From contig JAPOTF010000056.1 of NCBI GenBank assembly GCA_026709325.1, positions 1 to 53,442 of the forward strand: DNA of 53,442 nucleotides. The letters run 5' to 3'. Of the stretch, positions 27,055 to 35,542 are shown one piece after another. Position 1 is the stretch's first letter; each line of letters begins with the position of its first letter. A program made the position numbers and the translations under genes. Source of the stretch: Roseovarius sp. (GTDB lineage Bacteria; Pseudomonadota; Alphaproteobacteria; Rhodobacterales; Rhodobacteraceae). The notes under the pieces were generated by a model. The model saw nothing but the letters and a program-made list of their open reading frames with translations, was not told the DNA's origin and searched no databases.

Positions 27055-27602
27055 TGGCGGAACCGGACCGCGACAGAACGCTTGCAGGGCGGGCACGGGC
27101 CAATGCCGCGGTCAGCGCGCCCGCCATGATTGCTTTGATGACATCCCCGGGAATGAACGCTGCGACCAGCCCGGTCGCTTCGATCAGCGACCTGTCCAGA
27201 GCAATCGCAAGCCCAGTTATGCCAAAGACATACATTACGGCGATGCAGCCAATGACGGACGCGACCGTGGCCACAACGGCCAGTGGGCCGCCTTGCCATT
27301 TCTCAACGATAAAGCCTGTTGCAAAGGCCGCAATTGGCCAACCGATCAGGAAACCGGCGGAAGGTGAGACAAACAATCCAAGGCCGCCGCGCCCGCCAGA
27401 CAAAAGCGGCAAGCCAATTGCAACCAGAACAAGGAACAGAAGAACTGCCAAAGCGCCGCGCCCCCAGAACGGTGCCGCAGAGCATCACGCCAAGGCTCTG
27501 CGCGGTGATCGGAACCCCGAAAGCCAGGGTGATTTGCGGGATTAGTCCCAAAGCGGCTATAAGGGCTCCGAACAGAGCGATGAGGGTTGCAGACTTTTCC
27601 AC
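27038..27602 (-). pseudogene. bioY: Biotin transporter S component BioY, frameshifted
   Basis: The gene starts with GTG at 27602 behind GGAG and reads EKSATLIALFGALIAALGLI, PITAQSLGVMLCGTVLG. It then needs a one-base shift to continue GALAVLLFLVLVAIGLPLLS, SGGRGGLGLFVSPSAGFLIG to the stop at 27038. The shift point falls at a run of five C (27461-27465; GGGGG on the coding strand), where removing one G restores a full-length BioY. BioY is the membrane substrate-binding subunit of the biotin ECF transporter. A sequencing error, slippage-based phase variation and real inactivation are all possible. Both halves are otherwise well conserved. Confidence 0.75.
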
Positions 27603-27603
27603 G

Positions 27604-28218
27604 TTATGTCTCCTCTGGAGTGTTGAAGCCACCGCGAGCGCGCAGGGCTTCGGCAATGTGATCGGCGTCGTCCAGGGCGAGTACGGCGAAAGGTAGGATG
27701 ATGCGCCAGCTGGTGGCGCGCGGGGACCGAGCTTTCCAGGCATCTGCCAGCTGCATGCCCTTGCCGACCAACACGGGAGTCAGGCGAATGACGAGCGCGA
27801 TGGAGAATTCAAGGATCTTCGGGTTTAGGCCGAACGGTTTCAATGGACGCGTAACCATGTGAACGACATCAGTCATGTCGGAAAGGCGGGTCGTCATAGT
27901 GACCAGATTTGCGAGCCCGACAGCGGTGATCATTCGTAGAACAATCGTGGCGCCCAGTGCGTAGTCGCCCGTCCAAAGGTGCCATAGTCCGACAATCAGG
28001 ATGAATGGCCAAAGCAGTTTGAGTTGGCGAAGCCCCGACAGAAAAAACGCGCGACCCGGTATGGCGTAAAGGCCCAGAACCGCAACGCATGGGAAAAGCT
28101 GAATAGCGGGGCTTTTGATCGCGAAAAGGGTCGCCGTCGCAAAGCATAGGCCAAGCAGCTTGAGCCAGGCAGGCCAGCTATGCGCCCGTGTTTTATACGG
28201 AGAGGTCAGAGAGATCAT
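27604..28218 (-). CDS. bioN: ECF transporter T component BioN (CbiQ family)
   Basis: A 204-residue membrane protein with about five hydrophobic segments and the two coupling motifs of EcfT proteins. These are ARS in ADAWKARSPRATSW and ARG in EALRARGGFNTP, which contact the ATPase. It links BioM to BioY in biotin uptake. Its first 26 bases overlap the bioM end, and bioY starts one base after its stop. Shorter than general EcfT (about 260), as is normal for BioN. Confidence 0.88.
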   Translation of the reverse strand: MISLTSPYKTRAHSWPAWLKLLGLCFATATLFAIKSPAIQLFPCVAVLGLYAIPGRAFFLSGLRQLKLLWPFILIVGLWHLWTGDYALGATIVLRMITAVGLANLVTMTTRLSDMTDVVHMVTRPLKPFGLNPKILEFSIALVIRLTPVLVGKGMQLADAWKARSPRATSWRIILPFAVLALDDADHIAEALRARGGFNTPEET

Positions 28219-28954
28219 CCAGTTCTCCCAAATGGTGCATGTGGTCTGAAAAAGCGCGCAGCACTTTGTCGGCTGCGCCTGTTGCCTCGACGGAGCCTTT
28301 CTCCAGCCAAATTACGATTTCACACCCGATCAGATCCTCGGGTTGGTGGCTTACATGTGCAATCCCGCCTGCATAGCGGTTCAAATAGCGCCTCAACTGC
28401 ATTCGAGTAGGAATGTCCAAGCCGGTAAAGGGTTCATCGAGGATGATCATCCGAGGCCCCATCGCCGCAACGGCCATCAGGCAAAGCAGATGTTTTTGGC
28501 CTTGAGACAGAGCGGTAACAGGCGTACCCGCCCAATGAGATTTCCCGAATTGAGACAGGGTGTTCCGGCACCGTTGATCTGCGTCGTCCTTCGACAGCCC
28601 CTGTTGACGCAAACCGAAGGATATTTCTTCATCCACGGTCGGAAAAATGATTTGATGGTCAGGGTTCTGGAACAGTATTCCGACCTCGGACAAAGCCGTT
28701 TTACGGTCCTTTGCCAGATCATGGCCGTTGATTTTCAGAGTGCCTGAATCCGGCGCGATCAACCCGGCAAGAGCCCGTGCCAATGTCGATTTGCCTGATC
28801 CGTTTCGACCGACTATGCCAATTCGCGCGGCCTCAACCTCTATGGAAAGCCCACGCAGTATCTTGCGCCCCTCGATCCCGTAGAAGACGCCATCCAGAGA
28901 CAGCGCTGTTTGCGCGCCGTCGGCCTGGATGGAGGTATGGAGCTCCATTTTCAT
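28193..28954 (-). CDS. bioM: ECF transporter ATPase BioM
   Basis: A 253-residue ABC ATPase of the energy-coupling factor type. It has Walker A VGRNGSGKSTLARAL, Q-loop LFQNPDHQIIFPTVDEEISF (the ECF-typical QNPD.Q), the signature LSQGQKHLLCLMAVAA and Walker B MIILDEPFTGLD. It overlaps bioN and follows pxpC by about 240 bases that include a signal-peptide remnant. It is adjacent to a biotin-dependent carboxylase cluster, which makes biotin the most likely ligand. No strong ribosome binding site is seen at the ATG; a second ATG two codons later is possible. Confidence 0.88.
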   Translation of the reverse strand: MKMELHTSIQADGAQTALSLDGVFYGIEGRKILRGLSIEVEAARIGIVGRNGSGKSTLARALAGLIAPDSGTLKINGHDLAKDRKTALSEVGILFQNPDHQIIFPTVDEEISFGLRQQGLSKDDADQRCRNTLSQFGKSHWAGTPVTALSQGQKHLLCLMAVAAMGPRMIILDEPFTGLDIPTRMQLRRYLNRYAGGIAHVSHQPEDLIGCEIVIWLEKGSVEATGAADKVLRAFSDHMHHLGELDDLSDLSV

Positions 28955-28973
28955 TGCAAGTTAAAAACCATCT

Positions 28974-29147
28974 TCAAATGCGGAACGCGATGCTCAACGG
29001 GTGATTCCAGGCACATGTATTTGATTTCGAGACAATCGTCCATGCCGCACAAGGAAACCAGTCTTCTGCAAAGGTGGCAGCAGATATCGCTGCGGCAATC
29101 GCAAGAGCAGTTGCCGCTCCGAGCAGTTTTTCATTGATCGTTTTCCA
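28974..29147 (-). pseudogene. Remnant of a secreted protein (signal peptide piece)
   Basis: On the minus strand, TINEKLLGAATALAIAAAIS followed by AATFAEDWFP is a textbook Sec signal peptide with an AxA-type cleavage site. After about 30 more codons the frame ends at 28974. No ATG, GTG or TTG precedes it in frame at a suitable place. It lies where a transporter gene could have followed pxpC, so it may be the stump of a periplasmic binding protein. This is a fragment call only. Confidence 0.3.
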
Positions 29148-29195
29148 CTCGTCAGATCTTTGAGTGATGCGGTTTCACCGCTGGGATTTTGGCTC

Positions 29196-30167
29196 TTACG
29201 CGAGTTCTTCTCGAATTTGCCGCAGCATTGCCCGACGTTCGTTTCGAGCGTTCAGCGCCTGTTCCATATCGACTTTCACGAATTTGACCGATGTGTTCGG
29301 CTGCAATTGACCGATCAAATCCATATCGGCCGAGATGATCGCGCCCAAGGTGAAATAGCCGCCGCCCGACACGGCATCCCTGTGCAGCACGATGGGTTCG
29401 GTTCCACCGGGAACCTGAATCGAGCCATAGGAATAGCAACCATCGACAATGTTCGAGGGATCTGCGCCGGCTCCAAACGGCTGTTCGCGTTCGACGAATT
29501 CAAGCGCCCGCCCGCCCTTGAAGCGGTAACCCATGCGGTCGGCCTCCGGAGCAACGGTCCAGATGTCCTCAAAAAAGCCGTTCTGCGCCGCTTCGGTCAG
29601 CCTGTTCCAATAAAGCCCTGGAAGAACGCGAAGCGCTGCCGGCTTGCCCGGGCCGCGTCGAAGTCGAGAGGCAACAGTCTGCCCGGCGGAAGATGGATCG
29701 CCATTGCCGACAGGAATGATGTCACCTTCAGTGATTGTACGTCCTTCGATCCCGCCAAGTGCACCGATCGGATATGTTGAGCGGCTTCCAAGATCAGGTT
29801 CGGTTGCAATTCCACCGGACACGGCGATGTAGATGCGCGCGCCGGATTTCAGGAAACCAAAGCCGAGCTTTTGCCCGGCTTTCACTGAAAATGATGACCA
29901 GCCTTCCTTCGCTTCACCATCCAAAGTCATTGGCATTTCCGCGCCAGTGACGGCGACAACGCAATCTTTGGCGAATTCGATCTCAGGTCCCATGAAGACT
30001 GCTTCCAGTCCGGCGGCGTCTTCGGGATTTCCGACTAGAATGTTTGCAACGCGCATGGCAAAACGATCCATGGCGCCACCAATCGGAATGCCCAGATGGA
30101 AATAACCGGGGCGGCCAAGATCCTGGACAGAGGTGGAAAGGCCCGGTTTGTTGATCTTAAGCGCCAT
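29196..30167 (-). CDS. pxpC: 5-oxoprolinase subunit C / biotin-dependent carboxyltransferase domain protein (PxpC/KipA)
   Basis: A 323-residue protein of the KipA/PxpC family, also the second half of the carboxyltransferase domain of urea carboxylase. Landmarks are KPGLSTSVQDLGRPGYFHLG at the N-terminus, PIGGAMDRFAMRVAN, VAVTGAEMP, YIAVSGGIATEPDLGSRSTY, and APEADRMGYRFKG near residue 208. With PxpB it forms the catalytic core that acts on 5-oxoproline or related lactams. Its start overlaps the pxpB end by 11 bases. An intact copy; a second, decayed copy lies at 34563-35541. Confidence 0.9.
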   Translation of the reverse strand: MALKINKPGLSTSVQDLGRPGYFHLGIPIGGAMDRFAMRVANILVGNPEDAAGLEAVFMGPEIEFAKDCVVAVTGAEMPMTLDGEAKEGWSSFSVKAGQKLGFGFLKSGARIYIAVSGGIATEPDLGSRSTYPIGALGGIEGRTITEGDIIPVGNGDPSSAGQTVASRLRRGPGKPAALRVLPGLYWNRLTEAAQNGFFEDIWTVAPEADRMGYRFKGGRALEFVEREQPFGAGADPSNIVDGCYSYGSIQVPGGTEPIVLHRDAVSGGGYFTLGAIISADMDLIGQLQPNTSVKFVKVDMEQALNARNERRAMLRQIREELA

Positions 30168-31032
30168 TGAGAGCCTCCATCAGCTTTGCGCTGGTGCCCG
30201 CCATGTCCGCATTGAATTCTTCGAGGTCGAATTCGACTTCCGCGATGCGCGGTTTGTACGTGTCAGCCTCGACAGCTGCGGTGATTCGGTCGTATTCGGT
30301 CTGATCAATGGGCTTCCACTTCACGATGTCCCCGGGCTTGAAGAACACCATGAAGTCCTTGAGATAGCCGACCTCTTGCTTGGGGTCGTAGATCGGCATC
30401 GGCGTGATGCCGAACATCTGATACCCGCCTGCACCACGCACGGAGTAGATGCAGGAGAAGCAGCCGCCATAGCCGACAGTCAGCTTCGGGGTATCTGTTC
30501 GCGGCCTGAGATACTTGGGAACTTGCAGCTGTTTTTCACGCTCGACCAGTTGGTAGAGAAACGGCAGGCCTGCAACGAAGCCAACCATCGACACAAACCA
30601 AGGCTGCGAGTGATGCGCCTCGATAAACGCATCAACACTGTCATAGCCGTTTATGCGCGCCGCATAGTCCAGATCTGTGCCAGAGGGATCCTGGTGGCGC
30701 TCGCGAAAGCGCATGACGCAATCGCGAGTCTGGGGATCCTGATAGAATACAGGGATTTCGATGATCCGCGTGGACAACCGCTTTTCCGCATTCTCGGCCT
30801 TGTTCTCCAATTCCTGAATGCGCTTGAGCATTTCGTCTGGATGGGTCGCGTCAGGATCAAATTTCACTTGGAACGATGCATTCGCCGGGCAGATTTCGGT
30901 TACACCGGGAATGTTGGCGTCGCGGACCGCGTTGCTCATGGAAAGGGACTTGAAGAACGCGTCGAGAGACATTTCCTCGTCCATCTCGATATAAACGTGT
31001 TCGTCGCCCCCGAATGTGTAACGTGTCTTCAC
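30157..31032 (-). CDS. pxpB: 5-oxoprolinase subunit B family protein, long form (PxpB/KipI)
   Basis: A 291-residue KipI/PxpB-type protein. The GTG start at 31032 is set by a perfect AGGAGGTG 4-11 bases upstream; the longer frame would run into accC. The C-terminal half holds the family core: GFVAGLPFLYQL, then PKYLRPRTDTPKLTVGYGG, SVRGAGGYQMFGITPMPIYD and FKPGDIVKW. E. coli PxpB is about 218 residues, so this version has roughly 70 extra residues, mainly in the first half. In urea carboxylase the equivalent domain is part of the carboxyltransferase. The accC stop overlaps this start as GTGA. Confidence 0.9.
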   Translation of the reverse strand: MKTRYTFGGDEHVYIEMDEEMSLDAFFKSLSMSNAVRDANIPGVTEICPANASFQVKFDPDATHPDEMLKRIQELENKAENAEKRLSTRIIEIPVFYQDPQTRDCVMRFRERHQDPSGTDLDYAARINGYDSVDAFIEAHHSQPWFVSMVGFVAGLPFLYQLVEREKQLQVPKYLRPRTDTPKLTVGYGGCFSCIYSVRGAGGYQMFGITPMPIYDPKQEVGYLKDFMVFFKPGDIVKWKPIDQTEYDRITAAVEADTYKPRIAEVEFDLEEFNADMAGTSAKLMEALNGA

Positions 31033-32414
31033 GATGCACCTCCTGTTTTCTGAATGGGTTGCAAGTTGCCCGCCTCCAGCCACGGTTCCAGCCATTGCGT
31101 GTGGAAATCTCCGCTCTGAACTGCCGCGTCATCGGCAAGCGCCAGATGCAACGGCATCGTTGTCTTCAGCCCCTTGAGTTCGATGCCCTGAAGAACGTTC
31201 TTGAGTTTGGCTATCGCCTCGGCACGGGTTGGTGCATGAACGATCACTTTGCCCAAAAGGGAATCGTAGAATGGTGGAATCTGATAGCCCTCGTACAGAA
31301 AATGGTCGAAGCGAACGCCTTCACCTTTTGGAACAGTCATCGCTTCAAGCTTGCCCGGCCAGGGCATAAACTGCATATGAGGGTCTTCAGCGTTGATGCG
31401 CACCTCAATCGAATGACCGGAGCGCCTTATCTGATCCTGGGATGCGTCCAGTTTTTCGCCGCAGCACACGCGGATCATTTCCTGAACCAGATCAACGCCC
31501 GTGATCATTTCACTGACAGGGTGCTCCACCTGAATGCGCGTGTTCATTTCGATGAAGAAGAATTCGTTGGTCGCCTCATCGTAGAGGTATTCCAGTGTTC
31601 CCGCCCCGCGGTATTGGACGTCCTTGGCAAGCGCGACGGCGGACGCGCAAAGCTGTTGCCGCGTTTCCTCATCGAGGCACATCGCTCCGGCTTCTTCCCA
31701 AACCTTTTGGCGGCGACGCTGAAGTGAGCACTCGCGTTCGAAACAGTGCACGGCGTCAGTTCCGTCACCAAGGATTTGCACTTCTATGTGGCGCGGGGAC
31801 CGGATGGCGCGCTCAAGGTAAAGGCCGCCATCGCCAAACGCCGCTTGCGCTTCCGATTGAGCTTGCGGCGCAAGTTTGCGGAGGTCTTCTTCCGTATCCG
31901 CGACGCGGATTCCACGCCCGCCACCACCGGCGGCCGCCTTGATCATCACCGGGTATCTGACTTCAGCTGCAACCTTTGCAGCTTCGTCAACCGTGTCAAT
32001 TCTACCCTTTGATCCGGGAACCACGGGGATGCCGGCGGCCTCCGCTGCGATACGCGCTTCCACTTTGTCTCCCATGCGTTCAATTGTTGCAGCGCTTGGA
32101 CCAACAAAAACGATCCCCGCAGCTTCAACCTGTCTTGCAAATTCCGGGCTTTCGGACAGAAACCCGTAACCGGGATGAACAGCGTCGGCGTTGGCGCTCT
32201 TAATCGCCTCCATCACCTTGGGCATGTTGAGATAGCTGTCTTTTGATTGCGCAGCTCCGAGGCAAACCGACTCATCCGCCAGTTTCACGGCCAGCATGTC
32301 TGCATCCCCCTCGGAGTAACCTTGGATCGTCGTTACCCCTAGCTCCTTCGCGGCTCGGATAATGCGCACGGCAATCTCGCCGCGGTTGGCAATGAACAAG
32401 CGCGAGATAGACAT
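31029..32414 (-). CDS. Biotin carboxylase subunit (AccC-like)
   Basis: A 461-residue biotin carboxylase. It uses ATP and bicarbonate to carboxylate biotin on a carrier protein. It begins LFIANRGEIAVRIIRAAKEL, has HPGYGFLSE near residue 82, the ATP-grasp loop KAAAGGGGRGIRV, and the catalytic EMNTRIQVEHPVSE. Length and motifs equal true AccC, but the neighbours are PxpA/B/C rather than AccA/D. It therefore most likely serves a lactam- or urea-type carboxylase. It sits two bases after the mini-BCCP gene. Confidence 0.93.
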   Translation of the reverse strand: MSISRLFIANRGEIAVRIIRAAKELGVTTIQGYSEGDADMLAVKLADESVCLGAAQSKDSYLNMPKVMEAIKSANADAVHPGYGFLSESPEFARQVEAAGIVFVGPSAATIERMGDKVEARIAAEAAGIPVVPGSKGRIDTVDEAAKVAAEVRYPVMIKAAAGGGGRGIRVADTEEDLRKLAPQAQSEAQAAFGDGGLYLERAIRSPRHIEVQILGDGTDAVHCFERECSLQRRRQKVWEEAGAMCLDEETRQQLCASAVALAKDVQYRGAGTLEYLYDEATNEFFFIEMNTRIQVEHPVSEMITGVDLVQEMIRVCCGEKLDASQDQIRRSGHSIEVRINAEDPHMQFMPWPGKLEAMTVPKGEGVRFDHFLYEGYQIPPFYDSLLGKVIVHAPTRAEAIAKLKNVLQGIELKGLKTTMPLHLALADDAAVQSGDFHTQWLEPWLEAGNLQPIQKTGGAS

Positions 32415-32415
32415 A

Positions 32416-32652
32416 TTAGGGTTTCAACCTTGCCAGCGTTTCGCCGGCTGTGACCGGCGCGCCATCTTCTGCCACGTAAGCCTTGAAGGTTCCGGCGATC
32501 TCGGATTTTACGTCGATGAACGTTTTCATCACCTCAACGAGGCCGATTGTGTCGCCTGCAGAGACGCCATCCCCTTCGGACTTGAACGGTTCATCTTCCG
32601 GGGCAGGTCTGTGGTAAAACGTACCGGGAAGAGGTGATTGGATGTCAGCCAT
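32416..32652 (-). CDS. Short biotin carboxyl carrier protein (biotinyl/lipoyl domain)
   Basis: A 78-residue protein consisting of one biotinyl domain. The biotin-accepting lysine is K43 in LVEVMKTFIDV; the usual AMKM reads VMKT, as in other stand-alone carriers next to PxpBC. Start 32652 (MADIQSPLPG) is supported by AAGGA 7 bases upstream; the longer frame would add 11 residues overlapping pxpA. It shuttles carboxybiotin from the carboxylase to a carboxyltransferase, here presumably PxpB-PxpC. Confidence 0.88.
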   Translation of the reverse strand: MADIQSPLPGTFYHRPAPEDEPFKSEGDGVSAGDTIGLVEVMKTFIDVKSEIAGTFKAYVAEDGAPVTAGETLARLKP

Positions 32653-32662
32653 GATGTTGTCC

Positions 32663-33457
32663 TTATCTTTGCCTTGATTGCTCAAGCAAGGTGGATGCGG
32701 GTGTGATCGCGACCCCCGCGTCGCTCAAACCGGATCGAATGGCCTTGCCGATTTCGAGAGCACCCGGTGTGTCGGAGTGAAAGCAAATCGACTCGAAGCC
32801 GATTTCGATTTCATCGCCTTCAACGGTCGTGACCATACCGGTCTTGCAGGCTTTCACGCATTTCTCGGCAATGGTCCGGGGATTCAGCCTCTCCACCTGC
32901 CGCTTGAAGACAATTTGGCCGCTGTTGCTATAGTCGCGATCAGCGTAGAACTCGCGAACCACAGGATGTCCGACTTGCTTCGCAAGCTGGTAAGTCTTGG
33001 AGGCCTCCATGCAGAACAGGATTGTCCCCCCGCCGGTCTTTGCCAGCAGGTCAATGATCATTTTCGAGAGTTCTTCGTTGACGGCGACTTCCATATATAA
33101 AGCGCCGTGCGGCTTTACATGCTGGAGAGAGGCGCCATGGCGGCGACCAAATTCACGTATCGCGCCAATCTGATACACGATGTCGTTAACCAGTTCTTCT
33201 GATGTCATTTTGATATGGCGGCGACCAAAACCACGCAGGTCAAGATAACCGGGATGCGCCCCCAGAGCGACGCCATAGTCATGTGCCAGCTTTACGACAC
33301 GGTCCATGGAATTGGGATCACCCGCATGAAACCCAGTTGCTATGTTTGCCGAAGAGATGAGCGCCATGATTTCTTCGTCTGGCGCATCCCCGAGCACCCA
33401 CTGCCCGAAGCCTTCACCCATGTCGCAGTTCAGATCGACAATTTCCCGCATTGGCAC
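32663..33457 (-). CDS. pxpA: 5-oxoprolinase subunit A (LamB/YcsF family), copy 1
   Basis: A 264-residue PxpA. It opens VDLNCDMGEGFGQW, the metal/active-site signature of LamB/YcsF proteins, followed by SANIATGFHAGDP, ALGAHPGYLDLRGFGRR and HVKPHGALY, with EFYADRDYSNSGQIVF and ICFHSDTPGALEIG later. The family acts with PxpB and PxpC in ATP-dependent opening of 5-oxoproline and was first linked to lactam use in Aspergillus. It is the first gene of the minus-strand pxpA-accB-accC-pxpB-pxpC-bio run and is divergent from a LysR gene. Confidence 0.93.
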   Translation of the reverse strand: MPMREIVDLNCDMGEGFGQWVLGDAPDEEIMALISSANIATGFHAGDPNSMDRVVKLAHDYGVALGAHPGYLDLRGFGRRHIKMTSEELVNDIVYQIGAIREFGRRHGASLQHVKPHGALYMEVAVNEELSKMIIDLLAKTGGGTILFCMEASKTYQLAKQVGHPVVREFYADRDYSNSGQIVFKRQVERLNPRTIAEKCVKACKTGMVTTVEGDEIEIGFESICFHSDTPGALEIGKAIRSGLSDAGVAITPASTLLEQSRQR

Positions 33458-33672
33458 TCGTTCTCTTGCATCGATGTTTCCAGGATGGTGACGTTGAACA
33501 CTGGATATGTAAAATATTTATTTCCGTTCTTGCAACATCGGCAAAACAGATAATATTGTGTTGCACGCTGCCATGAAATCGCACAACATGCTGTTTTTTA
33601 ATCGATAAGTGTGAAAGAGGCGATATTGAAAAATTCGATACATTAGGTGAAAATGAGATGGAGGCTTGAAGA
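33458..33672. promoter_or_regulatory. Divergent promoter region pxpA1 / LysR gene
   Basis: A 215-base AT-rich gap between the divergent pxpA1 and LysR genes. It contains an imperfect inverted repeat with TTGTG at 33556-33560 and CACAA at 33582-33586, a spacing longer than a typical LysR T-N11-A box. LysR-type proteins usually bind such gaps and control both genes. No single promoter stands out. Confidence 0.4.
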
Positions 33673-34566
33673 ATGAATTTTCGGCACTTGAAATTCTTTG
33701 TCGCCACAGCTGAATCTGGTCAAGTTAGCCGGGCTGCAACGCAACTTTCGATCTCTCAATCCGCAGTCACAAGCGCGATCAGGGAATTGGAGGCGGAACT
33801 TGGCGCTCCGCTTTTTTTCCGAACGGCATCGGGTATGGAGATGACGGAAGCTGGACGGGACTTTCTCGCATCGTCGCGCGAGATTTTGGAGAAGCTTGAC
33901 CAGGCGAAGCGCGGTGCCCGGAAACGGTACCCTGTCAGAGGATCGATTTCAATTGCGGCCACCTATACGGTGATCGGCTATTTTCTTCCTCCTCATTTGG
34001 ACCGCCTCAAGCAGATGTTTCCGAACCTCGGCATCAGGATAAGTGAGCTGAATCGGGAGAGCATTGAGGAAGGACTGTTGTCGGACAGGTTCGACCTCGC
34101 AGTCGTTTTGACATCAAACATTGCGAATGTTGAGCTTGAAACCCAGACCTTGCTGAAATCACAGCGCCGCCTTTGGGCCTCGAATTCTCATGATTTTATT
34201 CGACAGGGCAAGGCAACATTCGAGGACATATCTCGGCAAGACTATATTATGCTTACGGTTGATGAGGCCGCCCACACCACTATGCGATACTGGGCCAAGA
34301 GTGCGTTTCGGCCAAAGGTGGCGCTACGGACATCTTCTGTGGAAGCTGTGAGATCGATGGTCGCCAACGGTCAGGGTGTGACCATACTTTCCGATATGGT
34401 CTATAGACCGTGGTCACTCGAAGGCAAGCGTATCGGAACAGTCTCGACGGACCACGAGATACCCTCGATGGACGTTGGACTGGCATGGCGAAAGGGTGAA
34501 AAGCACCCCGGGCACGTTGCCTCCGTGATCGAATATTTCAACCAAACCTATCTTGCGCCGGCTTAG
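33673..34566 (+). CDS. LysR-family transcriptional regulator
   Basis: A 297-residue regulator. The first 60 residues are the LysR winged helix-turn-helix (FVATAESGQVSRAATQLSIS, then QSAVTSAIRELEAELGAPLF). The remainder is the two-lobed effector-binding domain (ISIAATYTVIGYFLPPHLDR). It is divergent from pxpA1, so activation of the carboxylase/pxp operon in response to a pathway ligand is the natural inference. Its end overlaps the decayed pxpC copy on the opposite strand. Confidence 0.9.
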   Translation: MNFRHLKFFVATAESGQVSRAATQLSISQSAVTSAIRELEAELGAPLFFRTASGMEMTEAGRDFLASSREILEKLDQAKRGARKRYPVRGSISIAATYTVIGYFLPPHLDRLKQMFPNLGIRISELNRESIEEGLLSDRFDLAVVLTSNIANVELETQTLLKSQRRLWASNSHDFIRQGKATFEDISRQDYIMLTVDEAAHTTMRYWAKSAFRPKVALRTSSVEAVRSMVANGQGVTILSDMVYRPWSLEGKRIGTVSTDHEIPSMDVGLAWRKGEKHPGHVASVIEYFNQTYLAPA

Positions 34567-35541
34567 GCTGCATCCGAGCCATACATCTTCCAGATGAGCC
34601 GCGCCGCGGAACTCAAGCGGTCTACGGCGCATGTGATGTGCGGTATCGACTGAGATTGCCATAAATCGATAATTTTGGCACGGCCGGGATTGCGCCAACT
34701 TCCAAAATGCCGCTGTGGGTACAGTATATGGGTTGATAAACCCGCCAGCGCCCGGCCATCGTTTGCCGGTACGATTGGTGTCTGCCCTGCCAAATTAATG
34801 TCGCCGAGCGGATAACCGTGTTCAAGAATGCTGGATGGCACGTCCCCGTGCTCCGGAAGTTTGTCTGTTGCCTTTGCCGAGAATGCTAAATCTGGCCCCT
34901 CCGGCCGGATTCCAGTTCCGTTGCTCTTTGGAGAGATATTCCATTCGGATGAAAAGAAGATCTGACGCCCCTACATCAATCCAATCGTCATTCGGTCCCC
35001 ATGACAACCTCGATTTCCCAGGTGTCCCGATTAGCCGATGGGCGAACGCGCACTCTCATTTATCCGCTTGCGCGGCCGCGGCGGACCCTCGCCAATGGGC
35101 GGAATTTCCCCCATCTTCAGAGACGCCGCCAAGTCCAGTCATGTGAAACGTCGACAGCGGCCCTTGAACTTCTGGTGCGACCAGTCCGCCGGACGCAGCC
35201 AAACAGGAACGAGCACCGATGCGCGCTCCTGACATTTCGAGTATTTGTTCAGGACTTGCATATACGGTTTCGTGCGCTGCAATCGGGGTATCGTCGAGCG
35301 GAGCCCCAATGTCCGCCCCGGTAATCGCCATGGCGCCATCTTTATGAAACGGCAATGTCGGGCCGAGAAACCGGCACTCCAATCCCACCGTTCCGGGAGA
35401 ATTTCCCGCCAGTAAATTTGCTTGACGAAACGACCATGCGTCCATCGATCCAGATGGCGGGAAACCTTGCTCCAAGAAGTCAATGCAGCCGGGATGGTCC
35501 TGAACACTCGTTTCGAGTCCCGGTTGCTTCACTTCCAACAC
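34563..35541 (-). pseudogene. pxpC/KipA, second copy, multiply frameshifted
   Basis: The N-terminal half is open from 35541: VKQPGLETSVQDHPGCIDFL, PPSGSMDAWSFRQANLLAG, AITGADIGAPL, CLAASGGLVAPEVQG. The frame then fails near 35056. The middle continues in another frame (SWGPNDDWIDVGASDLLF). The C-terminal third continues in a third (NGTGIRPEGPDLAFSAKATD, then LEHGYPLGDINLAGQTPIVP, NDGRALAGLSTHILYPQ), with a final shift before FMAISVDTAHH. At least three frameshifts separate recognisable PxpC blocks, so the product cannot be made intact. Gene order matches the intact copy. Confidence 0.8.
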
Positions 35542-35542
35542 G

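Noticed and set aside
30857-31138. Short minus frame overlapping pxpB and accC
   Set aside because: Low-complexity shadow of two overlapping real genes.
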